Virus record (IMG/VR): IMGVR_UViG_3300042691_008709 | Span: 1-55,912 of that record | DNA: 55,912 nucleotides | From: a virus | Strand: one strand, 5' to 3' | Part shown: positions 30,985 to 41,334 of the stretch, one piece after another | Position numbering within the stretch: position 1 is the stretch's first letter | How the letters are laid out: every line of letters begins with the position of its first letter | Notes under the pieces: model-generated | Database searches by the model: none | Seen by the model: only the letters and a program-made list of their open reading frames with translations | Told to the model about the DNA's origin: nothing | Translations under genes and position numbers: made by a program

Positions 30985-32409
30985 ATGGAAGTAGGTTTAG
31001 CCACGGGATTAGCACAATCAATGCAATATGACCAGCGTATTCAGGATGCTAGGTATCAGAATGAACAATTTAAAAGAGCACAAGCTGAAAACCTTGCGTC
31101 TTTAAAGGTATTTGAGGATGATATGGATTACATGAATGCAGCAAATTCATTTGACCATGATTTAATTAAAGGAGAGGCGGATAAGACAATTAGAGAGATA
31201 GGAGCTATTATTAGAGATAATCCTGATTACCAATACGATCCAAACGTAAGAAGAATTATTAACGAGAAGAAGAAATATTTAAAAGATAACCAACACGTTA
31301 TTAGAGGTATGGCTTCTGATGAGTCATTTAAGAAATTGAATGAAGATTTAGCTAAAGTTGCCAAGAATCCTAATCAGTACGATGCAGGAGCTTACCAAGA
31401 GTTATTAGCTAAGAAGAATAATTACTTACAATTCGGACACCAAGATGGAAAAGAGGCTGCTGATAAATTTGGTCCACAAGCATTTGTTTATGATAAGCCT
31501 GAAGACTTTGTTCCTTTAAATGAAGAAGCTCTTAAAACAGCTCAAATGATTAAAGCTAGAAAATATAAGCAACACGGTAATGGCGGATGGGAAGAGTTAA
31601 TAGATGAGAATGCTTTAACTCCTGCTGCTATGGATTTCTATAACAGACACAAGCGTCAAATACAAGTAACATACAATCCTAAAGATGATGCAGAAGGAAT
31701 AGCTTATGCTGCTGAATTAATTAAACCAGGTATTGATTTAAAACGTAAGTTTGGAGAGCCTCACTATAATGATGCCTTGGCAGTAGCTAAATGGAAAGCA
31801 GCGCATGATGAAGCAAAGGTTAATGGTAATTATCAATTAGACCCTTATATGTATGATATTAAAACAGCTAAAGGGAATAGATTAAATACTGATTTAGTAC
31901 AAGCTACATTAGGAACTACGCCACAAGCTAAGATTTACAATAAAGATGGCTCATTCTTAAAAGCTACAGAAGGCTTAAAGTTTATTCCAACAGGAGCATT
32001 CCAACAAGCCGCGCAAGTAGAAAAGAAAGTGAATCCTAAGACAGGAGCTTATGAAGGTTACGGACGTTCATCAAGTAAAAACACGGGAGTATTCCATGGT
32101 TATGTAGAGATGACAGAATATGAATTAGATAACTCAGGAGTTTTAAATGATAAGACTATGAATGATTTAATTGTGCCATTTGAAGGAAAAGATGTTAAAG
32201 GTAAGCCTGTAACTTTATACAGAGTGCCAGCGCAAGTAGAAGCAGATTTAAGTAATGAAGGATTTAGGACTAGATACAATAGTGCTGCTAAATTAACTAA
32301 TCAACAAATGAATGCTTTAAATCCTATGAGTCAAATGGATAAACCAGCTCAAGTGATACAAAACGGAATAACTTACACCTTAAATCCTGCAACAGGAAAT
32401 TACGAATAG
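30985..32409 (+). CDS. Helical internal virion (cargo-like) protein
   Basis: 474 aa, starting MEVGLATGLAQSMQYDQRIQ. It is Gln/Asn/Lys-rich and helical in the first 200 residues, with a more mixed C-terminal half (RSSSKNTGVFHGYVEMTEYE). There is no signal peptide or membrane span. It lies 1 bp before the giant 2409-aa gene, and in crAss-like phages this region encodes proteins stored in the capsid or tail and ejected into the cell. I see no enzyme motif. Function inferred from context only. Confidence 0.55.
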   Translation: MEVGLATGLAQSMQYDQRIQDARYQNEQFKRAQAENLASLKVFEDDMDYMNAANSFDHDLIKGEADKTIREIGAIIRDNPDYQYDPNVRRIINEKKKYLKDNQHVIRGMASDESFKKLNEDLAKVAKNPNQYDAGAYQELLAKKNNYLQFGHQDGKEAADKFGPQAFVYDKPEDFVPLNEEALKTAQMIKARKYKQHGNGGWEELIDENALTPAAMDFYNRHKRQIQVTYNPKDDAEGIAYAAELIKPGIDLKRKFGEPHYNDALAVAKWKAAHDEAKVNGNYQLDPYMYDIKTAKGNRLNTDLVQATLGTTPQAKIYNKDGSFLKATEGLKFIPTGAFQQAAQVEKKVNPKTGAYEGYGRSSSKNTGVFHGYVEMTEYELDNSGVLNDKTMNDLIVPFEGKDVKGKPVTLYRVPAQVEADLSNEGFRTRYNSAAKLTNQQMNALNPMSQMDKPAQVIQNGITYTLNPATGNYE

Positions 32410-32410
32410 T

Positions 32411-35400
32411 ATGCCAGAAAAACCAAAATTTAACCCTAATGTTCCTTATCAAGAAGCAACGGGAAGTGTGCCATCTGCTAAAAAACCTGCATTTGACCCT
32501 AATAAGAAATTTGAATACACTTCTCCTGAATTAAGAGAAGGAGATAATACTATCATAACTCCTAAATATAAAACTCCTAAAGATATAGAAGTTGAATCTG
32601 CTGTGAATTTTATTAAAGAGAAAGGCGGACGTAACGGCTCAACTATTATGGATTCAGAGATAGATGTTTTAAGAGATGTATTGAAAGACCCAAGAGTTAC
32701 AGAAGAACAGCGCAAGAAAGCTATATTAACTATCCAAGGTTACGATGATAAGCATGATGATGATAATACTATGTATTATCTTAAACAAGAAGATAATGGT
32801 GTTTATATACCTCAAGCATTAGCTTATGGAGAGAAACCACCAAAAGGATATAAAGTAGCAAGCGTTTGGGGTAATCAAAAAGAAGCTGAAAATGATAGTT
32901 GGTATACAGATTTAGGTAAGAGTTTAGCTAATGGTGTATTAGGTGCCGCACAAGGAGTAGTAGATGTTGCTCAAGTAGGAACTACATTAGTAACAGGAGA
33001 AGAAAGTAAATACTTGAATAAATTAGGTAACACTGCCGAAGCATTAAAGTTTAAGAAAGACGAGGAGTTAAATGCACCTATTTTAAATACCGAAGGTATA
33101 AAAGAATGGTCCGACTTATTAGACAAAGATAGATTTGATTTAAGCGCTAAGTCTTTATGGGGAACTTTAAATATGGCGGCTGAATCATTTACTGAATTTG
33201 GATTAGGTGCAAAAGGAGCAGGTTCATTAATACAAGGCGCAAAAGGTTTTAGAGCAGGATTAAAAGGAGTTGATGAAGTTGCTCAATTAGGTAAGGTAGG
33301 CAGAAACGCAGCTATATTTACAGGTTCTTTTGCTTCAATGTTAGGAGATAATTTAGAATCGGCTGAAGCGGCAGGATTAAAAGGAAGAGATAAAGCTGCT
33401 GTTGCAACTGCTATTACAGCTCCAATGGCTGCTATTGATGCTGCATTTGGTTTAGAAGGTAAAGTTATGGACGCTTTATTTAGAAAAACAAAAAGAGAGT
33501 TGTTTCAAAATTTAGTAAGTTCTGTCGAAAGAGACGCTGCTGGAAATATAACAGAAGAAGGTTTTAGAAATTTAACAAGGGAAATGACTGTTCAATATAG
33601 TCAACTTGCAAAGAATGGATTAAAAAATGTAGTTAAAGATGCTGTAAAAGAAGGTAGTCAAGAAGCTTCTCAAGACTTTGTACAGAAGTCAGGTGAACAG
33701 TTATGGGATAAAATGACTCCTGATGAAAGAGGACAATTTGGTTCAGATGCACTTACACCTAAAGCATTTGGAGATTATATCAATAGCTTTGCAATGGGAT
33801 TAGTAAGTGGAGCGCCTTTATCTTTAGGTACTCAAGTATTAAGAAGTAAACATGATGAGCAATCCATTAATGCTTATGAAAGAGTTAAACAAGGTCCAGA
33901 AGCAGTTAAAGCTTTAAAGGTTGACTTAGATAATGCTCTTAAAAATAATGACATTAATCAGTCGGAATACGAACAAGCAATATTTAAACTAGATTCTTAT
34001 GACAAATATCATCAAGAAACTAAAGATGTTAATTTAAAACCTGAAGATGAAAAGAAGGCATTTGAACTATCATTCCAAATACAAGGGCTTAAAACTGAGA
34101 TACCAACTAACGAGAATGAAATCTCTAAGCTGGACCCAATCGCTAGGGCTAAAGTTGAGAGTAAACAGAAGCAAGCTAAAGAGCTTCAATCTGAATTAAA
34201 TGATATTATCCGCCAAGGAGAAATCAAAGGTGAGCCAGTAGTTCCTAAGAAGGAAGAAGAGCGTGTGCAAAAGGAGAAAGAGAAGGAAGCTAAGGCTAAT
34301 GAAAAAGAAACTAAACCAACTGAGCCACGTAAACCTAAGCCGAAAGAGACTAAGGCTAAATCTAATTATGAGCCAATCAAATCAGAAGATGATAAAAGAA
34401 GTTATTCTGAAGTAACGCCTGATGAATTTAACGAAAATAGATTCCCTTCACGTAGTAGGCATAGAATGCTTAGAAAAGAACTTTCTAATAAAGAGAAGTA
34501 TCCTAGTGGAGAAATATCGGGAAAGTTAATTCCAAGAGAATATACTTACAAAGGAGAGATTAAGAATACTTATGAAGTCCAAATGGCTGATGGCAAGAAA
34601 ATAAGGCTTTCGAGTTCAATGATGCGTCCCGAAGGTTTCCGTGGACACATGAGGACAGAAAGATTAAAAGGTAATGCAGAGGGTATGCCAGTTGGCGTTA
34701 AGGTTATTGACTTAAATAATCCTACAGGAGAAACAATGCCTGAAGATTATAAGCCAGGTAAAAAAGTATTAAAGATTTATGACAAGGTAACGGGAAAGTT
34801 CTTGTCGTGGGCCAAAGAAACGCACCAAGGAAGCGTAGAGTCTTTAGATAAAGAGGGAAACGCTTTATATACACCTGAGCAAATAGAACAGATTAAGGAT
34901 TTAGAATTAGTTGATGAATCTCCTGCAAGTGAAGAAGAGTTAACTGAGATAAGAAAACCTATTATTCCAGTTGAACAACGCGCCGCTAATGCTACTGAGA
35001 AAATAGTAGAAGAAGGTAAAGAAAGAATATCTGAAGCTAATAAAAAAGAAGCTGAGACACTTTTAGATAAGGGTATTCAAAATAATAGAGTTAGAAGAGA
35101 AGAGCTTATTAAAGAAGGTAAAACTTCTGATGAAGCAAGCGAAATAACTTATAAAGAGTTCTTGCAAACTAAAGAAGGTAAAAGATATACTGAATTAATT
35201 AAGAAAGTTGAAGCTAAACCTACTGAAAAAGAGTTTACGTCTAAACCTATTAAATCAGTAGATGAAGTTTCTATTGGGGATACTGTAACGGATGTTAATG
35301 GTAAAAAAGGAACTGTAATTGAAATAAAAGAAGGTAGAATAACAATGAAAATGGAAAGTGGCTCTAAGTATAGCGCTAATCCTAAAGTAGTTGAATTGTT

Positions 35401-38400
35401 TAAAGAAGTAGAAAAAGAAACTAAAACAAAACAAAATGGAAAACAAGAAAGTACCGTTAACGGAGAGAAATCTATCGGAGGAAACAATGAAGAAGTTAGT
35501 GGAGAGGATAAAGGAAATATCAAAGAAACAAAGCTTAAAGGAAGTAAAAGTAGAATCCAAAGAAAAGTAAAGGAGCCTAATAGATTAAAAGCATCTAAGA
35601 TAGCTGTAGATACTGCTTATGACTTAGTTATGCAACACTTCATAGGTGGCGGATATATAGATAGAGATTCACTTAAATCATTCTTTAAAGGTAAAGAGTC
35701 AGAGGCGTTTGCTAGACAAAACTTAACTTTAAAGCTTGATAAGTACAATCCTAGATTTGCTCCTAATATGAAAGACTTAGCTCATTCATTATGGGAAGAT
35801 AATCAAGAGCAGTTTCCGCAACTTACCACTGAGGATTATTTTAATGCTTTAGAACAAGTATTACTTGAAAATACTTCTCCTATCCAAATGGCCAAGGATT
35901 TAATTAAAAAAACAAGTACTGAATCTATTAATAGACAAGAGGAATTATTAGCAGGTATTTATGAAGATGAGAATGTTGATCAGGAGGTTGCGAATAATGT
36001 AATTGATTATTTAGAAGGTAAAACTGATGAAGAATTAAAGGTGTTGGCCGAGAAAGATAAATGGGAAGAAGGAACTGATATTGTAATTAATGAGAATCCC
36101 GATGATGTATTTCAAAAAGTTAAAAATGGTAATGGATTAACTATTACTAATACAAATAAACATAATTTATCATTAAAGGAAAGTGGAATAAATGGAAGAT
36201 TACTGAATGACAAACAAGTTGCTGAGCTACAAAAAGAAATAGAAAATAATTACGTTTCTGAGGCGTCTGATTTATTTAATAATAGAAAAGATGATTTAAG
36301 GCAAAAAGCTTATAACTATAACAATCCTATTGCAGAAAAAGATTCAAATGGAGTTAATGTAAGAATAGCAGAAGGCTTAATTAGAGATAATAAAAAAACT
36401 TACCTATTGTATGCTAATGGAAAAATTGTTGGAGAATTTGGTTCGGTTCAAGATGCTAAAAATGTAGTTAAGTATATAGAGGATAATCTAATAAAACAAA
36501 TTGGAGATAAACCTTTACAAAAAGAATCAGGTAAACCATCTGTCTATTCACAAAAAGTAATAGATAAATTACAAAAGGCTATGCCTAAAGTAAAGATAGT
36601 ATTTGATGCTAATTTAAAAGCAGCAGGTAAATGGAGTCCATCTACTAATACTATTACTATTAACCCTGAATACGCAGGTAAAGATACAGCTATCCACGAG
36701 GTAGGCCACATCTTAATTGATGCTATGGGATATGAGAATAAAATCATTCAACAGGCAGTAAAACAATTAAGAGGTACTGATTTATACATTGAAACTAAAC
36801 AACGCTATCCTGAGTTAAACGAGGAGCAATTAGATAAAGAGGTATTAGCAGAAGCGATCGGGCGAGAAGGTGCAGATATATTCGATAAAGAAGCGGATAG
36901 AAGTAAGTTTAAAGCTTACTTAGACTACATCTTTGATTGGTTAAAGCAGAAGTTAGGTTTAGATAAAAACGTAGCTAAGAGTCTTGCTAAACAAATAATC
37001 GGAGGTGTTAAAACTAAAGATTTAAAAGGAACTGAAAAAGGTACAGAGCAATTACAAAAGGAGAAGAAAAAAAATCCGATCGGAGTAAGAGCCTTATCAT
37101 TTGCTCAATATGCTGCCGAACATGGATTTAGTTACGAATCTGAAACTGATAAAATGGACGAAGCTAAAGTAATTCTACAAGAAGCCACAGAAGAAATGGA
37201 ATTAGCTAAAGAAGATGCTGATAACGCCATGACTGATGCGGAAGTGGAAGTGGCGGAGAAAGTATTATCTGAGAAAGAAGCTGCTTATAAAGAGGCAAGA
37301 AAAGCTTATGCTATTGCAGGTAAACGTACTTTTGAATACAAACAATACAAGAAAGACTTTAATGCTATCCAAGAGATACTTAAAGAAAAAGACTTGAGTA
37401 AATATTCTGTTGAAGAGTTACAAGACTTGATTAGTAGAATACACGCTTTTGATAATAAGGCCGCCAAAGTAGTTAAAGAAGAAGCTATGCTTAAACTTGC
37501 TTTCTTAGTAAGAAAAGAAATACAAGCGGTACACGCTAAACGAGATAATTATATTGAATCAGTGGCAAATAGTAAGGATATTACTTCTTTACAAAAGATG
37601 CTATTACATATATCCCACTTTACAGAGAACCAACCTGAGATGCAAAAATTATCTTTAGAGTTTGGCAAGGCTGTAATGGATAAGATTTCAGATGCTAGTA
37701 CTCGTAAAGATATACATGAGAAGTTAGCTAGAAAGTTAATCACTGAAGAGAATAAAAGATTAGGTATTGTCGGCGCTGCATCAAATAGATTTAGTTCTGA
37801 CTCTGCTAAGTACTTTGAATGGATGGATAATGGAAAAGGTGAATTATTAACAGTAGATGAAGCAAAAGCTAAAGGCTACTCAGAAGCTAGGATCAATTAC
37901 TTGAAATTCACTCGTGAAACTATTGCTGACTTCAAAGATGAATTGACTAAAGATAACTACGAAAACGTTGTTATGGATGCTATTAAAGTGGATAAAGGTT
38001 TTATGGAAGCTTTCAAATCAGAGGGCTTACTTGAGGCGTTTAGTTACTATTTAGGTGGTGGCGGATACAACTTAGGTAAAGTTAGAATCGAACATAACGG
38101 AACCATTAAATCTTATGCTGAAATAGAAAAAGAGATATTAGCTAACACTGATAAAAAAAGTATCACAAGTATTCTAAGTGGATTATGGGAGCTATTAAAA
38201 GCAAACGTAAAAGCTAGAAGACAATTAAAGAAAGGTTACAATGTAGATGAATCAGTTAATCCATTAGAAGTAAGAGGAGAGTCGGAGTATTCATTAAATA
38301 GTAAAGGACAATTAGTATCTAAGTTTGATAAACCTAGAAGTAAAGACAGAGGTTATTCTAAAGACTTCTACCGAGCAATGAATCAGTTTATTGACGAGTC

Positions 38401-39640
38401 GGCACACACTAAACACATGAGTAAAATCATGCCTTTAGTAGAGTCTGTAGAATACTTAAACAAGAAAGGTTACACCGAGAAAGGTATTATGCCTAAAAAG
38501 AACGTGGCCAAGTGGATAGAAGATTGGAAAGCACTTCATATCTTCAAAGAGCCTTACGTAAACGACCCTGTATTAGATGCTAGTATTAAGTTCATGCGTA
38601 AGTTAGTAGCAAGTACAACTATGTGGTTTAACTTACCTGCAAACATGATCAACGTTGCAGTAGGTAACTATAACTCTTGGAGACAAGAAAATGGTAAAAC
38701 TTTAGCTATTGGCAACAAGCGTTTATTTGGAGGTAAAGGAGATAGAGCAGCAGGTGGAATAGTAAACGAATACGCCTTAGATATTATCAAGAAATACAAT
38801 ATAGTTAACCAGGATTATGACTCACAACCTACACTAAGAGCTACTAACATATTCTCTAAAATGGCTACTATAGGTACTCAATTAGGTGAATATCAAATAC
38901 AAGGTTCATTAGCATTAGGATTAATGTCTGAGAATGTTTATAATTCATTTGAATACACTAAAGATAAGTATGGTAACGATGTTTTAACTGTTAAAGAAGG
39001 TGTTAATGAAGATGATATTAAGAAAGAAATCCTTAAAGTAAAGAATAGAGTAACTGATATTCAAGGTAAGTATCCTGATGAAGACCGCCGAAACATCATG
39101 CGTGGTGAAATAGGTAAAGCTGTATTCCAATTTAAGGTCTGGATGCCAGATTGGTTCCGTGAGAGATTTGCACCTGAATATTATAATGCTTTTGGTGATA
39201 AAAAAGAAGGTACTTTAAGAAGTTTTTACATGAATGGATTTAAAGAACTTAAAAAAGAGATAAAAGAAAACGGATACAAGAAAGCGTTTTGGAGTGGAGA
39301 TTCTACTGTTAGTAAAAACTTTAGGTCAAATATTAAAGGTTTAATGGTTTTAACGGCATTGTTAGCTTATAAATATCAAGACGATGATGATGAAGAAGTG
39401 AGAGGAAAGGCTACGTTAGCTAGTAATCTTTTAGGGCAAGTATTGTTTGTATTGGACCCTGAACAAGATAAATACATGGTAAGTAATCCCGTTGCAGCAT
39501 TAGGTAAAACAAAAGACTTTATTAATGCGGCGGAGGCATTAATTACATTAGATGAGAAAGCTTGGGAGAAAACTAAGAGAGTATTACCTGCTAACAAAAT
39601 AGAAAAGATAGTAGATTTTGGTAAAAAGGTAGTAGAATAA
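32411..39640 (+). CDS. Giant internal virion protein with zincin-like metallopeptidase domain
   Basis: 2409 aa. An N-terminal disordered region is followed by hydrophobic/amphipathic helices (residues 170-360, for example AAVATAITAPMAAIDAAFG) that may enter membranes. A long charged region (600-950) precedes an SH3/KOW-like segment (DEVSIGDTVTDVNGKKGTVI, about 948-967). The zincin-type peptidase has HEVGH at 1429-1433 and a third-ligand candidate Glu1481 in VLAEAIGRE. More helical domains follow, with FNLPANMINVAVGNY and RGEIGKAVFQFKVWMPDWFR near 2080-2260. The layout is like 'large polyvalent' or ejected internal proteins of podoviruses. No RNA polymerase DxDGD motif was found, although giant polymerases occupy this place in many crAss-like genomes. 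Confidence 0.65.
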   Translation: MPEKPKFNPNVPYQEATGSVPSAKKPAFDPNKKFEYTSPELREGDNTIITPKYKTPKDIEVESAVNFIKEKGGRNGSTIMDSEIDVLRDVLKDPRVTEEQRKKAILTIQGYDDKHDDDNTMYYLKQEDNGVYIPQALAYGEKPPKGYKVASVWGNQKEAENDSWYTDLGKSLANGVLGAAQGVVDVAQVGTTLVTGEESKYLNKLGNTAEALKFKKDEELNAPILNTEGIKEWSDLLDKDRFDLSAKSLWGTLNMAAESFTEFGLGAKGAGSLIQGAKGFRAGLKGVDEVAQLGKVGRNAAIFTGSFASMLGDNLESAEAAGLKGRDKAAVATAITAPMAAIDAAFGLEGKVMDALFRKTKRELFQNLVSSVERDAAGNITEEGFRNLTREMTVQYSQLAKNGLKNVVKDAVKEGSQEASQDFVQKSGEQLWDKMTPDERGQFGSDALTPKAFGDYINSFAMGLVSGAPLSLGTQVLRSKHDEQSINAYERVKQGPEAVKALKVDLDNALKNNDINQSEYEQAIFKLDSYDKYHQETKDVNLKPEDEKKAFELSFQIQGLKTEIPTNENEISKLDPIARAKVESKQKQAKELQSELNDIIRQGEIKGEPVVPKKEEERVQKEKEKEAKANEKETKPTEPRKPKPKETKAKSNYEPIKSEDDKRSYSEVTPDEFNENRFPSRSRHRMLRKELSNKEKYPSGEISGKLIPREYTYKGEIKNTYEVQMADGKKIRLSSSMMRPEGFRGHMRTERLKGNAEGMPVGVKVIDLNNPTGETMPEDYKPGKKVLKIYDKVTGKFLSWAKETHQGSVESLDKEGNALYTPEQIEQIKDLELVDESPASEEELTEIRKPIIPVEQRAANATEKIVEEGKERISEANKKEAETLLDKGIQNNRVRREELIKEGKTSDEASEITYKEFLQTKEGKRYTELIKKVEAKPTEKEFTSKPIKSVDEVSIGDTVTDVNGKKGTVIEIKEGRITMKMESGSKYSANPKVVELFKEVEKETKTKQNGKQESTVNGEKSIGGNNEEVSGEDKGNIKETKLKGSKSRIQRKVKEPNRLKASKIAVDTAYDLVMQHFIGGGYIDRDSLKSFFKGKESEAFARQNLTLKLDKYNPRFAPNMKDLAHSLWEDNQEQFPQLTTEDYFNALEQVLLENTSPIQMAKDLIKKTSTESINRQEELLAGIYEDENVDQEVANNVIDYLEGKTDEELKVLAEKDKWEEGTDIVINENPDDVFQKVKNGNGLTITNTNKHNLSLKESGINGRLLNDKQVAELQKEIENNYVSEASDLFNNRKDDLRQKAYNYNNPIAEKDSNGVNVRIAEGLIRDNKKTYLLYANGKIVGEFGSVQDAKNVVKYIEDNLIKQIGDKPLQKESGKPSVYSQKVIDKLQKAMPKVKIVFDANLKAAGKWSPSTNTITINPEYAGKDTAIHEVGHILIDAMGYENKIIQQAVKQLRGTDLYIETKQRYPELNEEQLDKEVLAEAIGREGADIFDKEADRSKFKAYLDYIFDWLKQKLGLDKNVAKSLAKQIIGGVKTKDLKGTEKGTEQLQKEKKKNPIGVRALSFAQYAAEHGFSYESETDKMDEAKVILQEATEEMELAKEDADNAMTDAEVEVAEKVLSEKEAAYKEARKAYAIAGKRTFEYKQYKKDFNAIQEILKEKDLSKYSVEELQDLISRIHAFDNKAAKVVKEEAMLKLAFLVRKEIQAVHAKRDNYIESVANSKDITSLQKMLLHISHFTENQPEMQKLSLEFGKAVMDKISDASTRKDIHEKLARKLITEENKRLGIVGAASNRFSSDSAKYFEWMDNGKGELLTVDEAKAKGYSEARINYLKFTRETIADFKDELTKDNYENVVMDAIKVDKGFMEAFKSEGLLEAFSYYLGGGGYNLGKVRIEHNGTIKSYAEIEKEILANTDKKSITSILSGLWELLKANVKARRQLKKGYNVDESVNPLEVRGESEYSLNSKGQLVSKFDKPRSKDRGYSKDFYRAMNQFIDESAHTKHMSKIMPLVESVEYLNKKGYTEKGIMPKKNVAKWIEDWKALHIFKEPYVNDPVLDASIKFMRKLVASTTMWFNLPANMINVAVGNYNSWRQENGKTLAIGNKRLFGGKGDRAAGGIVNEYALDIIKKYNIVNQDYDSQPTLRATNIFSKMATIGTQLGEYQIQGSLALGLMSENVYNSFEYTKDKYGNDVLTVKEGVNEDDIKKEILKVKNRVTDIQGKYPDEDRRNIMRGEIGKAVFQFKVWMPDWFRERFAPEYYNAFGDKKEGTLRSFYMNGFKELKKEIKENGYKKAFWSGDSTVSKNFRSNIKGLMVLTALLAYKYQDDDDEEVRGKATLASNLLGQVLFVLDPEQDKYMVSNPVAALGKTKDFINAAEALITLDEKAWEKTKRVLPANKIEKIVDFGKKVVE

Positions 39641-39670
39641 TTTATATATTTACACTATAAAAGTAATAAA

Positions 39671-40342
39671 ATGGCTTTAGAAAGAATAGATTTAACAGGT
39701 TGTATCGAAATAGAGAAAGGTTGTACACAACTTTTATTCTCTGATACCACTGGTTTCATTGTTACAGTATGTAACGATGAATATAATGAATTTGGATATG
39801 GATTAGTAGATGGAATAGCATTAGATGATGTTACGTCCGCGCAATTAAATATCTATTACCCTTCGATGACTACTCCTGTTACTTTTGATTTCATTATCGC
39901 TAGTCACGTTATTACAGAGTGTTTATTCACTGATTTAAACGGAACCGTAACTGATATTACTGCTTTATTAGAAAACACCACATTCCCTTTAACTGACTTT
40001 GATGTTACGTTGGCTGCTTATGATGTAGAACTTCCTGAAATGGCTGATGGCATCTTTAAATTGGATTACACTATCAGTGGAGTAAGTGGAGGATTATCTT
40101 TCTCTTATACTACTTCTGATGAAGCATTGTCTACTTGCTCGATAAATTGTTGCATAGAGAATGAATATGTAGACATGGATTTATCTTACGGATGTTTTGA
40201 TGCTAAATTAAAAGACTTAATTCTATCAGAAGTATTATTACAAGGTGCTAAATACGCTATGAATGTAGGACAAGATAGTAAAGCACAAGGAATGTTAGAT
40301 AAGGCTACTGAGATTTGTGATAGTAATTGTACAGATTGTTAA
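39671..40342 (+). CDS. Cysteine-rich appendage protein
   Basis: 223 aa. The first 150 residues are beta-rich (TGFIVTVCNDEYNEFGYGL). The C-terminal part is helical with CSINCCIENEY, KYAMNVGQDSKAQGMLDKA and a Cys-pair ending (CDSNCTDC). It is the first gene of a run of closely spaced structural genes after the giant protein. The helical Cys-tipped tail resembles that of the 193-aa protein at 40753. Likely a fibre or baseplate-like part; no named family. Confidence 0.5.
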   Translation: MALERIDLTGCIEIEKGCTQLLFSDTTGFIVTVCNDEYNEFGYGLVDGIALDDVTSAQLNIYYPSMTTPVTFDFIIASHVITECLFTDLNGTVTDITALLENTTFPLTDFDVTLAAYDVELPEMADGIFKLDYTISGVSGGLSFSYTTSDEALSTCSINCCIENEYVDMDLSYGCFDAKLKDLILSEVLLQGAKYAMNVGQDSKAQGMLDKATEICDSNCTDC

Positions 40343-40360
40343 AAATTAAAAATATTAAAT

Positions 40361-40753
40361 ATGTGTAAATGTTCAGGTAAATGTGGTTGTAATATCACAT
40401 CAACAACAAAAGGAGAAAAAGGCGATGCTAGTCCAGAGGCTACGTTAGGATATAAGGTTTATAAGGCTTTAATCTCTCAAGTAGGAACGGCAGCTCCAAC
40501 AGTTAAGGTATTGCAAAATACAATAGGCACAATAGTTTGGACGAGATTTGACGTTGGAGAGTATTATGGAACTTTGGCTGGAGCTTTTACTGTAGATAAA
40601 ACTTATTTTGATGTTGGTCAACGTTTTCCTGAAGGAATAGTTTATCAGCCAAATGGTGTAGATGCGGTTTATATAGCTACATTAGATTCATCAAACATTC
40701 CAAGTGATACAATATTATCCGATATAACTGTTTTAATAGAAGTTTACCCATAA
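40361..40753 (+). CDS. Small fibre protein with Cys-rich head and collagen-like triplets
   Basis: 130 aa. The N terminus MCKCSGKCGCNITSTTKGEK continues GDASPEA: five Cys, then a short collagen-like Gly-x-y stretch (GEKGDA). The rest is one beta domain. Such short triplet stretches trimerise fibre proteins. The stop and the next start overlap (TAATG), so it is coupled to the following gene. Confidence 0.55.
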   Translation: MCKCSGKCGCNITSTTKGEKGDASPEATLGYKVYKALISQVGTAAPTVKVLQNTIGTIVWTRFDVGEYYGTLAGAFTVDKTYFDVGQRFPEGIVYQPNGVDAVYIATLDSSNIPSDTILSDITVLIEVYP

Positions 40754-41334
40754 TGGAAATACAGGAGAAACATAGATTAGAGATACTTAATGCAAAATGT
40801 AATTATGTTTGCGCTGTAGATATTTTACAAAAGAAAATGTCTTATGGTGAAGATGTATCATGTTGTGTTAATAAGCTTTACTTGGCTCAAAAACTTATAG
40901 GAAGGCTTGAGTGTTTTTGCTTTGAAACTCCTGTATTTGAAGATGCTGTTTCGGCAGAGTTTACTTATACAGTAGCTAATAACTATTACTTAGAAGGTAC
41001 TATACTGCAATTAATTGTTAATAGAGTGCAAGTAGCAACTAAAACAATAGAAGTGGACCCGCCGACAAAGCCTGAATCTTGGTCTGAATTATTAGATAGT
41101 ATTAATTATGAATATGAGTTGGTGGATAATGGTTCTGATAGTACATTTACTTTAAATATGGCTTGTAATATAACAGAAATTACAGCATTGATTACTAAAG
41201 CCTCAACTAATTCGTTTCATTTAACAAACACTATTGCTGGAGTATGCGAAGTATCTACACCTCCTTGCTATAACTGTATAGAGGGCTCTGATTTACCTAA
41301 AATGTATGAAGTATTACATAAATTATTACAATGA
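40753..41334 (+). CDS. Cysteine-rich structural protein, 193 aa
   Basis: N-terminal helix with Cys pairs (NAKCNYVCAVDIL, DVSCCVNK, LECFCFE), a central beta domain (AEFTYTVANNYYLEGTILQL), and a helical end after PPCYNCIEGSDLP. Twelve Cys in a cytoplasm-expressed phage protein is unusual and suggests metal binding or disulphides in the mature particle. It is coupled to both neighbours by overlapping stop/start codons. Function unknown; position implies a virion appendage. Confidence 0.5.
   Translation: MEIQEKHRLEILNAKCNYVCAVDILQKKMSYGEDVSCCVNKLYLAQKLIGRLECFCFETPVFEDAVSAEFTYTVANNYYLEGTILQLIVNRVQVATKTIEVDPPTKPESWSELLDSINYEYELVDNGSDSTFTLNMACNITEITALITKASTNSFHLTNTIAGVCEVSTPPCYNCIEGSDLPKMYEVLHKLLQ

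Noticed and set aside
32411-39640. A virion RNA polymerase
   Set aside because: No DxDGD or similar metal-binding motif was found; the visible active site is HEVGH of a metallopeptidase.
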